NCBI RefSeq assembly: GCF_030770395.1
Contig: NZ_CP132480.1
Location: 5,774,749-5,796,305 of the forward strand
Origin: Telluria beijingensis
GTDB taxonomy: Bacteria > Pseudomonadota > Gammaproteobacteria > Burkholderiales > Burkholderiaceae_D
Length of the DNA stretch: 21,557 nt
Direction of reading: 5' to 3'
The notes under the pieces were generated by a model. The model did no database searches. It saw nothing but the letters and a program-made list of their open reading frames with translations, and was not told where the DNA came from. The position numbers and the translations under genes were made by a program. Below are positions 7,615 through 15,058 of this stretch, piece after piece. How positions within the stretch are numbered: the stretch's first letter is position 1; each line of letters opens with the position of its first letter.

Positions 7615-9462
7615 ATGGAAGCAAACGTGCGTTACCGTCCGGTGGCATTCGGCGACGACAAGGTAGCGGTGCGCCAGCGGGACGGGGCGACCTATGTGAC
7701 GGCGCTGGCGCCGTTGGGCGACTATGCGGTGCGCTCGGTCGACCGCCTGCGCCATTGGGCGGCCATCGCCCCCGACCGCACCTTCATCGCACGCCGCGAG
7801 GAAGGCGGAGCATGGCGCCGCATCAGCTATGCCCAGGCGCTGCACGCCGCGCGCGCCATCGGCCAGGCGCTGCTGGCGCGTGGCCTCGGTCCCGACCGGC
7901 CGGTGATGATCCTGTCCGGGAACGATCTGGAACACGCGCTGCTGGGCCTGGCCTGCCAGTACGTCGGCGTGCCGTATGCCCCGATCTCGCCCGCCTATTC
8001 GCTGGTCTCGAAGGACTACGACAAGCTGCGCCACATCGTCCGGCTGCTCGGGCCGGGCCTGGTGTTCGTGGCCGACGGCAAGGCCTTCGGGCCGGCAATG
8101 GCGGCCGTCTGTGGCCCCGAGGTCGAATTCGTCGTCACCCGCGGCATCCCGGCCGAGCGCGAGGCGACCTTATTCGCGACGCTTGAACAGACCGTGCCGA
8201 CCGATGCAGTCGATGCTGCAATGGAGGCAACCGGCCCTGACACGATCGCCAAGTTCCTGTTCACGTCCGGCTCGACCAAGCTGCCCAAGGCGGTGATCAA
8301 TACCCAGCGCATGTTGTGCGCCAATATGCAGATGCTGCAGCAGGTCTGGCCCTTCCTGCTGGAGGAGCCGCCGGTGCTGCTCGACTGGCTTCCATGGAAC
8401 CATACTTTTGGGGGCAACAAGGATTTCAATATGGTGCTGTTCAACGGCGGCACCCTGTACATCGACGACGGCAAGCCGACCCCGCAGGGCATCGCGACCA
8501 CGATCGCCAACCTGCGCGAGATCGCGCCGACCGTCTACTTCAACGTGCCCAAGGGGTGGGACGACCTGGCCCAGGCGCTGGAGCAGGACATCGCATTGCG
8601 CGACAACTTCTACAGCCGCCTCAAGCTGCAGTTCTACGCCGGCGCCGCGCTGGCCCAGCCGGTCTGGGACAAGCTGCACGCCAGCGCCGAAGCGGCCTGC
8701 GGCGAGCGGATCCGCATGACCACCGGCCTGGGCATGACCGAGACCGCGCCGTGCGCGCTGTTCGCGATGCGCGAAGACGTGCATGCGGGCGAACTGGGCG
8801 TGCCCAGCCCGGGAATGGAAGTCAAGCTGGTGGCCTGCGGCGACAAGATCGAGGTGCGCTACCGCGGCCCGAGCGTCACGCCCGGCTACTGGAAGTCTCC
8901 CGAAGAAACCGCGTCGATGTTCGACGAGGAAGGGTTCTTCTGCTCGGGCGACGCCGTCAAGTGGCTCGATGAAACCCAACCGCACCTGGGCTTCGTGTTC
9001 GACGGCCGGGTGGCCGAGGACTTCAAGCTGTACACCGGCACCTGGGTCAGCGTCGGCCCGCTGCGTGGCCGCGTGATGCACGAAGGCGCGCCGTACGTTC
9101 AGGACGTGGTGATCACTGGGCACGACCGCGCCGACATCGGCCTGTTGATCATCCCGAACCTGGCCCAGTGCCGCGTGCTGGCCGGCCTGCCGCCTGCGAG
9201 TCCGGCGGCCGAGGTGCTGCAGGCAGCCGCGGTGCGCGGCTATTTCCAGGACCTGGTCGACCGCCTGTGGCGCCAGGGCAGCGGCAGCGCGACCCGGGTC
9301 GTGCGCGCCCTGCTGCTGGCCGAGCCACCGTCGATCGACCGCGGCGAGATCACCGACAAGGGCTCGATCAACCAGCGCGCCGTGCTGAGCCACCGCGCCC
9401 ACCTGGTCGAGCTGCTGTACGCGGGGCACGACTCCGCCATTTTCCACGCCAAGACAGACTGA
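7615..9462 (+). CDS. fcs: Feruloyl-CoA synthase (acyl-CoA ligase)
   Basis: 615 aa. It belongs to the ANL superfamily and converts ferulate or a related hydroxycinnamate, ATP and CoA into the CoA thioester. The start at ATG 7615 is chosen for GGAG at 7605-7608; two or three upstream ATGs are less likely. The sequence follows the Fcs pattern: YRPVAFGD near the N-terminus, ILSGNDLEHALL (99-110), YAPISPAYSLVS (121-132), the P-loop TSGSTKLPK (217-225, with Lys where many ligases have Gly), LDWLPWNHTFGGN, the TGLGMTET adenine-binding motif, and GFFCSGDAVKW. The C-terminal domain has DRGEITDKGSINQRAVL, whose Lys is the likely adenylation lysine. It lies 76 bp behind the crotonase and 7 bp before the thiolase. 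Cytoplasmic. The family assignment is firm; the exact preferred cinnamate is inferred. Confidence 0.9.
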   Translation: MEANVRYRPVAFGDDKVAVRQRDGATYVTALAPLGDYAVRSVDRLRHWAAIAPDRTFIARREEGGAWRRISYAQALHAARAIGQALLARGLGPDRPVMILSGNDLEHALLGLACQYVGVPYAPISPAYSLVSKDYDKLRHIVRLLGPGLVFVADGKAFGPAMAAVCGPEVEFVVTRGIPAEREATLFATLEQTVPTDAVDAAMEATGPDTIAKFLFTSGSTKLPKAVINTQRMLCANMQMLQQVWPFLLEEPPVLLDWLPWNHTFGGNKDFNMVLFNGGTLYIDDGKPTPQGIATTIANLREIAPTVYFNVPKGWDDLAQALEQDIALRDNFYSRLKLQFYAGAALAQPVWDKLHASAEAACGERIRMTTGLGMTETAPCALFAMREDVHAGELGVPSPGMEVKLVACGDKIEVRYRGPSVTPGYWKSPEETASMFDEEGFFCSGDAVKWLDETQPHLGFVFDGRVAEDFKLYTGTWVSVGPLRGRVMHEGAPYVQDVVITGHDRADIGLLIIPNLAQCRVLAGLPPASPAAEVLQAAAVRGYFQDLVDRLWRQGSGSATRVVRALLLAEPPSIDRGEITDKGSINQRAVLSHRAHLVELLYAGHDSAIFHAKTD

Positions 9463-9469
9463 GGACACC

Positions 9470-10726
9470 ATGGCAAACGGTTTTTATGCGGATTTCGACG
9501 ATGTCTGGATCCTGGACGGCGTGCGCACGCCGATGGCCGACTACTGCGGCATCTTCGCTGACATCTCGCCCACCGACATGGGCATCAAGGTGGCGCGCGA
9601 AGTGCTGGCCAGGAGCGGAGTCGCGCCGGCCGACATCGGCTCGGTCATCACCGGCAATATGGCGCCGGGCGACTACTTCCAGTATTTCGTGGCGCGCCAT
9701 ATCGGCATGTATGCCGGCGTGCCGCAGCAGGTCGCCTCGATCAATGTGCAGCGCATCTGCGGCACCGGCTTCGAGCTGTTCCGCCAGGCCGGCGACCAGA
9801 TCGCGCGCGGCTATACCGACACCGCGCTGGTGGTCGGCACCGAATCGATGACCCGCAACCCGATCGCCGCCTTCGGCCACCGCAGCGGCTTCCGGCTCGG
9901 CGCGCCGGTCGAGTTCAAGGACTATATGTGGGAAGCGCTGTACGATCCGGCGGCCGGCGTCACCATGCCGCAGACGGCCGAGAACCTGGCGAAGAAGTAC
10001 GGCATCAGCCGCGTCGAGGTCGACGAATACGCCTCGCTCTCGTTCGAGCGCGCGGTGGCGGCGCGCGAAGACGGCTTCCACGCCGGCGAGATCGTCCCGA
10101 TCCGCAACGAGAGCTTCGAGCTCGAGGGCTATGCGACGCGCAGGCTGCGCCTGGCCGGCAAGGTCGAGATGCTGGACCACGACACCCACGCGCGCCGGTC
10201 GCCGGTGGAGGTGCTGGCCCGCCTGCGGCCCCTGTATCCGGATGGAGTGCAAACCGGCGGCAACAGCTCGGCCCTGGTCGACGCGGCCGCGGGTGCGGTC
10301 GTGGTCTCGGGCGAGGTTGCGCGCCAGCGCCAGGGCGATTGCCGCCCGCTGGCGCGCCTGGTGGCCACCGCCACCGTCGGCGTGCCGCCCGAGATCATGG
10401 GCATCGGCCCGGCGCCGGCGATCCGCCTGCTGCTCGAGCGCACCGGTCTTACCCTCGACGATATCGCGCTGTTCGAGATCAACGAGGCGCAGGGCGCCCA
10501 GATCGTCGCCGTCGAGCGCGAACTGGGCCTGGACCGCGCGCGCCTGAACGTGCATGGCGGCGCCATCGCCCTCGGCCATCCGCTGGCGGCCACCGGGGTG
10601 CGCCTGACGATCACGCTGGCGCGCGCGCTGCGCAAGACCAAGGGCCGCTACGGCATCGCCTCGGCCTGCATCGGCGGTGGCCAGGGTATCGCGGTGCTGC
10701 TCGAGAATCCGGACTTCGCCGCCTGA
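9470..10726 (+). CDS. Thiolase (acetyl-CoA acyltransferase type)
   Basis: 418 aa, with GAGGA five bp before the ATG and only 7 bp after the fcs stop. It is a full-length thiolase: nucleophilic Cys97 in RICGTGFELF, Asn338 in the NEAQ motif (usually NEAF), His370 in GGAIALGHPLAATG and Cys400 in SACIGGGQG. All four catalytic positions are kept, so it should be active. Thiolases cleave 3-ketoacyl-CoA with CoA, or run the reverse condensation. Between an arylpropenoyl-CoA ligase and a 3-hydroxyacyl-CoA dehydrogenase, the likely substrate is a 3-aryl-3-oxopropanoyl-CoA, giving aroyl-CoA plus acetyl-CoA. GTGFELF and NEAQGAQ differ from the commonest thiolase sequences (CGSGLQA, NEAFA), which may reflect a bulky aryl substrate; that is a guess. 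Confidence 0.85.
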   Translation: MANGFYADFDDVWILDGVRTPMADYCGIFADISPTDMGIKVAREVLARSGVAPADIGSVITGNMAPGDYFQYFVARHIGMYAGVPQQVASINVQRICGTGFELFRQAGDQIARGYTDTALVVGTESMTRNPIAAFGHRSGFRLGAPVEFKDYMWEALYDPAAGVTMPQTAENLAKKYGISRVEVDEYASLSFERAVAAREDGFHAGEIVPIRNESFELEGYATRRLRLAGKVEMLDHDTHARRSPVEVLARLRPLYPDGVQTGGNSSALVDAAAGAVVVSGEVARQRQGDCRPLARLVATATVGVPPEIMGIGPAPAIRLLLERTGLTLDDIALFEINEAQGAQIVAVERELGLDRARLNVHGGAIALGHPLAATGVRLTITLARALRKTKGRYGIASACIGGGQGIAVLLENPDFAA

Positions 10727-10754
10727 ATACGATACCAAGACAACAGGAGAACAC

Positions 10755-11519
10755 ATGGACATGCAGGGAAAATCGGCGCTGGTGACGGGCGGCGCCTCGG
10801 GCCTGGGCGCCGAGACGGCGCGCCGGCTGGCGCAGGCCGGCGCGAAGGTGGCGGTACTCGACGTCAACCTGGAAGCAGCCGAACAACTGGCGGCCGAAAT
10901 CGGCGGCATCGCCTGCGGTTGCAACATCACCGACACATCCAGCGTGCAGCAGGCGCTGCACGCGGCGCGCGAGGCCCACGGCCCGGCGCGCATCCTGCTC
11001 AACTGCGCCGGCGTCGGAGGCGCCAAGCGCCTGGTGGGCCGCGACGGCGCGCCAATGCCGCTGGAAGACTTCAGCCGCATCGTCGGCATCAACCTGATCG
11101 GCACCTTCAATGCGATCCGCCTCGTGGCGGCCGAGATGGTGGCGTCGGAGCCGCTCGAAGACGGCGAGCGCGGCGTGATCGTCATGACCTCGTCGGCCGC
11201 GGCCTTCGACGGCCAGGTGGGGCAGGAAGCGTATGCGGCCTCGAAGGGCGGCCTGAATGCGCTGACCCTGCCGCTGGCGCGCGACCTGGCCCAGTTCGGG
11301 GTGCGGGTGATGACCATCGCCCCCGGCCTGTTCCTCACGCCGCTGCTGTACAAGCTGCCCGAGGAAGTGCAGCAATCGCTGGCTTCCTCGATTCCCTTCC
11401 CCAAGCGGCTGGGCAAGGCCGACGAGTTCGCGCGGCTGGCGCAGCACGTCGTCGAGAACCTGTCGCTCAATGGCGAGGTGATACGACTCGACGGCGCGCT
11501 GCGCCTGCCGCCGCGCTGA
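10755..11519 (+). CDS. SDR-family 3-hydroxyacyl-CoA dehydrogenase, HSD10-like
   Basis: 254 aa. Start ATG 10755 has AGGAG 5 bp upstream; it lies 28 bp after the thiolase stop. Classical short-chain dehydrogenase: NAD-binding TGGASGLG (11-18), Asp36 after strand beta2 (VLDVN, favouring NAD over NADP), NCAGV (83-87), Asn113, Ser147, and Tyr160-x3-Lys164. The ending GEVIRLDGALRLPP is the signature look of the type II 3-hydroxyacyl-CoA dehydrogenases (HSD17B10 group). It would oxidise the hydroxylated thioester made by the crotonase to the 3-keto form for the thiolase. Its stop codon abuts the stop of the carboxylesterase on the other strand with no base between them. Confidence 0.85.
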   Translation: MDMQGKSALVTGGASGLGAETARRLAQAGAKVAVLDVNLEAAEQLAAEIGGIACGCNITDTSSVQQALHAAREAHGPARILLNCAGVGGAKRLVGRDGAPMPLEDFSRIVGINLIGTFNAIRLVAAEMVASEPLEDGERGVIVMTSSAAAFDGQVGQEAYAASKGGLNALTLPLARDLAQFGVRVMTIAPGLFLTPLLYKLPEEVQQSLASSIPFPKRLGKADEFARLAQHVVENLSLNGEVIRLDGALRLPPR

Positions 11520-13160
11520 TCACCAGCGCAAGGTCGGCTTGCCCGCCAGGATGCGGCGGTCGACCGCGCGGTAGTCCTGTTCGACGCGGCTCTCGACGTC
11601 GAACACCATGGCTGGCCTGGTGCGCGCATCGTAGCGCGGCCAGGCCAGGCGGCCGGAGCCGTTCGGATTGCCGGTCTTCGCGAACGCCAGCCAGGCCCCG
11701 CTCATCTGCCGCGATACCGCGCGGCTGGCCGCATCGTCGGGCACCATCGACGCTGCGGCTTTCATGTTCCCGAACACCAGCGGCACGTCCAGCCCATGCG
11801 GGCTGCCCCAGCGGCCGCCGTCGACCGGCGTCTCGTAACCCAGTTCGTACAGCCAGACCGGCGCCTTGCCGCCGCTGGACTGCGCATCGGCGATATTGAC
11901 GGCATCGAAAATGGTCCACAGGTTCGAGGCGGCGCGCAGGTAGATCCGGCTTGCGTTTTCGTTCGGATAGGCGGCGCGGAAGGCACCGATCGTGCGCGCG
12001 GCTTCCTCAAGAGAGATCGTCCCGCGGTCGCTGCGGTCGTTGCGCATGAAGCCCTCTACCCATTTCGCGGGCAGCTTGTCCCAGGTCAGGGTAAACACGT
12101 CGGCGTCGCGCGCCAGCCGGCTGGCTTCGAGCCGAGTGCTGCCGATCATCAGCGGCACGCCGCTCGACAGGGCCACGGCCTCGGGCGAGAACGGGTGGAA
12201 GGGCAGGCTCACGCCATCGAGCGTCGGGTCGAAGCCGCGGAACTGCGCGCCGCGCGCGACCCGGTGCTGGGCCGAGATCAGCTGGGCGTGCGTTACCTGG
12301 CGCAGGCCCGCCAGGGCGCTCACACCCAGGTCCTGCATCACGGCGCGCATGGCGCGCGTCGCCAGCTCGGGAGACGTCGCCTCGATATACGAGCCGCTCT
12401 GGCAGATCGCCTTGTGGAACAGGCCGCGCGCGGCCGGCATCGCCATCAGCGTGCAGATCTTGGCGCCGCCGCCGGACTGGCCGAACAGCGTGACGTCGTT
12501 CGGATCGCCGCCGAAGGCCGCGATATTGTCGCGCACCCATTCCAGCGCCGCGACCTGGTCCAGCTGGCCGACATTCGCCTTGTCGCGCATGCCGGCGTCG
12601 ATGTCGCCCAGGTAGGCGTAGCCGAGGACGCCGAGCCGGTGATTCAGGCTCACCACCACCACGTCGCCCAGGCGCGCCAGCGCGGCGCCGTCGGTATGCG
12701 GGGCGCCGCCGCTGCCGACGCCGAAGCCGCCGGCATGGATCCACACCATCACCGGACGACGGCGGCCGTCGCTCACCGAGGGCGACCACACATTGAGCAC
12801 CAGGCAGTCTTCCGATTCCGGCTCGCTCACGCGCATCGCGGAAGCCAGGTTGTAAGTGGGTTGGGGGCGCTCGGGCGGCGGCGGGTTCACCGGCGTCTGC
12901 GGCGCGCGGTTGCCATAGCGGTCAGCGCTGCGCACGCCGGTCCAGGGCGCGGGCGGGGCGGGCGGCATGAAGCGGTTGGCGCCGCCGGTCGGGGCGCCGT
13001 AGGGCATGCCGCGGAACACGTCGATGCCGTCGGCGCGTACGCCCTCCACGATGCCATGGCGGGTCTCGACCCGCGGCCTGGCCTGCGGCGCTGCATGAAG
13101 CAGCTTGGGGAGGGTGGAAAGGCCGGCCAGGCCGGCCACCATCTGTCGTCTCGTAATCAT
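11520..13160 (-). CDS. Type-B carboxylesterase, exported
   Basis: 546 aa from ATG 13160, with AGGAG 8 bp upstream; a longer frame from 13202 has no start support. The N-terminus MITRRQMVAGLAGLSTL is Tat-like (twin Arg, weak hydrophobic core, AA cleavage region). Alpha/beta hydrolase of the cholinesterase family: SEDCLVLNVW (116-125), oxyanion HAGGF (142-146, Ala instead of the usual Gly), nucleophile Ser229 in FGQSGGG, Glu345 in STRLEAS, His455 in GSPHGLDVP. The triad is complete. It follows the tannase-family gene by 17 bp, so both are one operon driven from the 14811-15058 region. The likely role is cleaving aromatic or feruloyl esters in the periplasm; it could equally serve other esters. 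Confidence 0.85.
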   Translation of the reverse strand: MITRRQMVAGLAGLSTLPKLLHAAPQARPRVETRHGIVEGVRADGIDVFRGMPYGAPTGGANRFMPPAPPAPWTGVRSADRYGNRAPQTPVNPPPPERPQPTYNLASAMRVSEPESEDCLVLNVWSPSVSDGRRRPVMVWIHAGGFGVGSGGAPHTDGAALARLGDVVVVSLNHRLGVLGYAYLGDIDAGMRDKANVGQLDQVAALEWVRDNIAAFGGDPNDVTLFGQSGGGAKICTLMAMPAARGLFHKAICQSGSYIEATSPELATRAMRAVMQDLGVSALAGLRQVTHAQLISAQHRVARGAQFRGFDPTLDGVSLPFHPFSPEAVALSSGVPLMIGSTRLEASRLARDADVFTLTWDKLPAKWVEGFMRNDRSDRGTISLEEAARTIGAFRAAYPNENASRIYLRAASNLWTIFDAVNIADAQSSGGKAPVWLYELGYETPVDGGRWGSPHGLDVPLVFGNMKAAASMVPDDAASRAVSRQMSGAWLAFAKTGNPNGSGRLAWPRYDARTRPAMVFDVESRVEQDYRAVDRRILAGKPTLRW

Positions 13161-13177
13161 CGTCTGGTCTCCTGGGA

Positions 13178-14810
13178 TTACTTCGTATTGGCGCCGATCC
13201 ACGGATAGCGGTCGTCGGGATCGTTCGCCGGGGCGACGCCGCGGAAGTTAGCGGCGTCGTCGATGCTGCCCTTGCCGGTGTACTGCGCGCGTACCGGATA
13301 GGCGTAGATGGGACGCGTACGGACGCCGCCGTCGGGCTTGACGGCCGCCGCGGTCACGCTGTCCGGGGCCACGCCAGCCTCGACCCAGTTGACGATCGCG
13401 CCCAGGAAGTTCGCCTCGTAGGGCATGCTGCCGCCGCGGCAGTGGTAGACGCCGGGCAGCATGAACACCCGCATCGTGTCGCGCGTTTTTGCGGTGCCGC
13501 CCAGCAGGTCGCGCACCGCCTGGTAATAGTGGAGCGTCGCGTACGGGCCAGAGGACGGGTCGGCCGCGCCCTCCCAGACGATCATCTTGCCGCCGCGGTC
13601 GCGGAAGGCGCGCAGGTCGGGATCGTAAGCGTCGTAGTGGGCGCCGAGCTGGCGTATTTCTTGCGCTTCCTCGGCCGTGAACTTGAAGTCGCCCAGCCTG
13701 ACGCCGTCCGGTCGTTTGGCGCCGTAGATCATGTTGCCAAAATAGCCCTCTACCGTGGCCGGCGTCGTGGGGCGGGCCCAGGTCAGTTCCGAGCCATGGG
13801 CCAGGCCCCCCGGGAACAGGTGGCGGCCGTCAGGCGCAACCGGGCCGCTGTACAGCGCGCGCGGTGCGCACTTGCGCGCCTCCCAGGCATTGGCCGGGAC
13901 GTTCGGCGCCGTCGCCGGGGCAGGCGAGGGTGGCGGGATCGAAGGTGCAGGCGCGGGGATCGTCGATCTGGCCGTCGACCAGGCCGTCCAGGCCATCGCA
14001 GGCGCGCATGACGGCCGCGTGCAGGGTCTTGACCGCGCTCGCGCTCATGATCGGGGCGCCGGCGGCATCGCGGTCGTGGGCCAACTGCCAGGCGAATTTG
14101 AGGAAGGCGGTGCTGATGTAGTTGGCCGGCGCGCCGGCCACCAGGCCGTCGAAGTCGCCGGGGTAGCGCTGCGCTTCCTTCATCGCTTCGCGTCCGCCGT
14201 CCGAGCAGCCCTGGAAGTAGGAGTGATCCGGTTGCTTGCCGTAGAAAGCGCCGATGATGGCCTTGGCGGCGATCGACACCACGTGTACGCCGCGTTCGGC
14301 GAAGTCGTCCTGCAGCGCGCGGTTGTCGCGGGCCCACAGGCTGCCGGTGGACGCCGCGCTGTGGCCGGCGTCGGTGGCGGCGACGGCGAAGGCTCCGCTC
14401 GCGGCCATCGCGTCGTCGCAGCGGGGCGAGGGTTCGGGGCGGATGAAACCGCAGTTGCCGCCGCAGCCGATTTGAAGGTAACGGCCGGTGTAACCGATGG
14501 TCGGCAGGCGCAGCTCGAACTTGACCTGGGGCCAGACATAGCCCGAGACCAGGCAGTGTTCGGCGCGCGCGCCGTCCTGCGCCACCAGTCGCGCACTGGC
14601 GATCTCGGTGGGGGCATTGGGCAGCCGGTCGAAGCGGTTCAGCTGCGCCGCGTCGCAGGCCAGCACCGGCTTGACGATGGCCTTGGCCGGCAGGGTCAGC
14701 ATGGGCACCGGGGTGGCGCCGGCATTGGCTGCGGCGTGCGGTGGCGCCAGCAGCGCCAGCATTGACAACAGCATGGCGCGCCCGAGGCGCGCGATCGGAT
14801 CGTGAACCAT
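13178..14810 (-). pseudogene. Tannase/feruloyl esterase family protein, frameshifted
   Basis: Start ATG 14810 with AGGAG 5 bp upstream. Residues 1-~30 form a signal peptide ending AAANA. The first part (14810-~13864) holds IGCGGNCGFI (114-123) and the nucleophile motif GCSDGG with Ser203. The second part (~13855-13178, another frame) continues with LYSGPVAPDGRHLFPGG, the catalytic Asp in GAADPSSGP and the His in LPGVYHCRGG. Together these make the CS-D-HC arrangement of tannases and feruloyl esterases, in which Cys next to Ser and Cys next to His pair. The frame changes between ...QVRTARA and LYSGP, in a GCGCGCGCG tract at 13855-13863. Two missing bases would restore both frame and normal spacing. 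As read, translation stops at 13830, before Asp and His, so it would be inactive unless the tract is misread. The enzyme would release ferulate from esters. Confidence 0.8.
13855..13863. repeat. GC dinucleotide tract at the frameshift
   Basis: GCGCGCGCG. Adding one GC unit would join the two tannase reading frames with the residue count expected for the family. The tract is a plausible slippage or sequencing-error site. Confidence 0.6.
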
Positions 14811-14873
14811 CTCGTCTCCTGTTCTGGTTTTGGTTGTGAATTTATTCTACGTCAGAACTTTTAAAATATAAGC

Positions 14874-14888
14874 ATTTTATCGAATAAC
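14874..14888. promoter_or_regulatory. Weak operator-like dyad on the tannase side
   Basis: ATTTTA-tcg-AATAAC matches 9 of 12 positions of the GTTATA-n3-TATAAC dyad and contains TTAT-tcg-ATAA-like symmetry on the other strand. It lies in the AT-rich part of the tannase/TonB divergent region. I could not identify a good -35/-10 pair for the tannase direction. Confidence 0.3.
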
Positions 14889-14930
14889 TATCTATTGGTT
14901 GCGCATCCGCCCAGGCCGTGACAAAAGCGC

Positions 14931-14958
14931 TTGCACCCGCCGTGGATATGGTTATAAA
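14931..14958 (+). promoter_or_regulatory. sigma70 promoter for the TonB receptor gene
   Basis: -35 TTGCAC (14931-14936), 16-bp spacer, -10 TATAAA (14953-14958). The AAGCGCTTGCAC context around the -35 matches that at 6661. The leader would be about 95 nt, ending in AAGGAG 7 bp before the ATG. Confidence 0.6.
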
Positions 14959-14965
14959 CTAAAAC
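14951..14965. promoter_or_regulatory. Operator dyad, copy 2 (one mismatch)
   Basis: GTTATA-AAC-TAAAAC, one base from perfect. Including flanks, TGG...CCA extends the symmetry (TGGTTATA / TAAAACCA). It overlaps the -10 as do the copies at 6680 and 20927. Confidence 0.6.
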
Positions 14966-15058
14966 CATTAAAAGAAATAACAAAAACTCTGCGCACCTCG
15001 ACAAGGCGCAGCGCGAACACGCCGCCAGGCGTATCGACGATCAACAAGGAGACTAGCC

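Noticed and set aside
9368..11629. A 753-codon open frame on the minus strand across the thiolase and SDR genes
   Set aside because: It is antisense to three well-identified genes, is rich in Arg, Ala and Ser with no domain, and is explained by high GC at third positions.
13178..13996. Treating the downstream tannase frame as an independent 272-aa gene
   Set aside because: Its first ~45 residues are an out-of-frame shadow of the upstream frame and it lacks a ribosome site; the rest completes the CS-D-HC enzyme.
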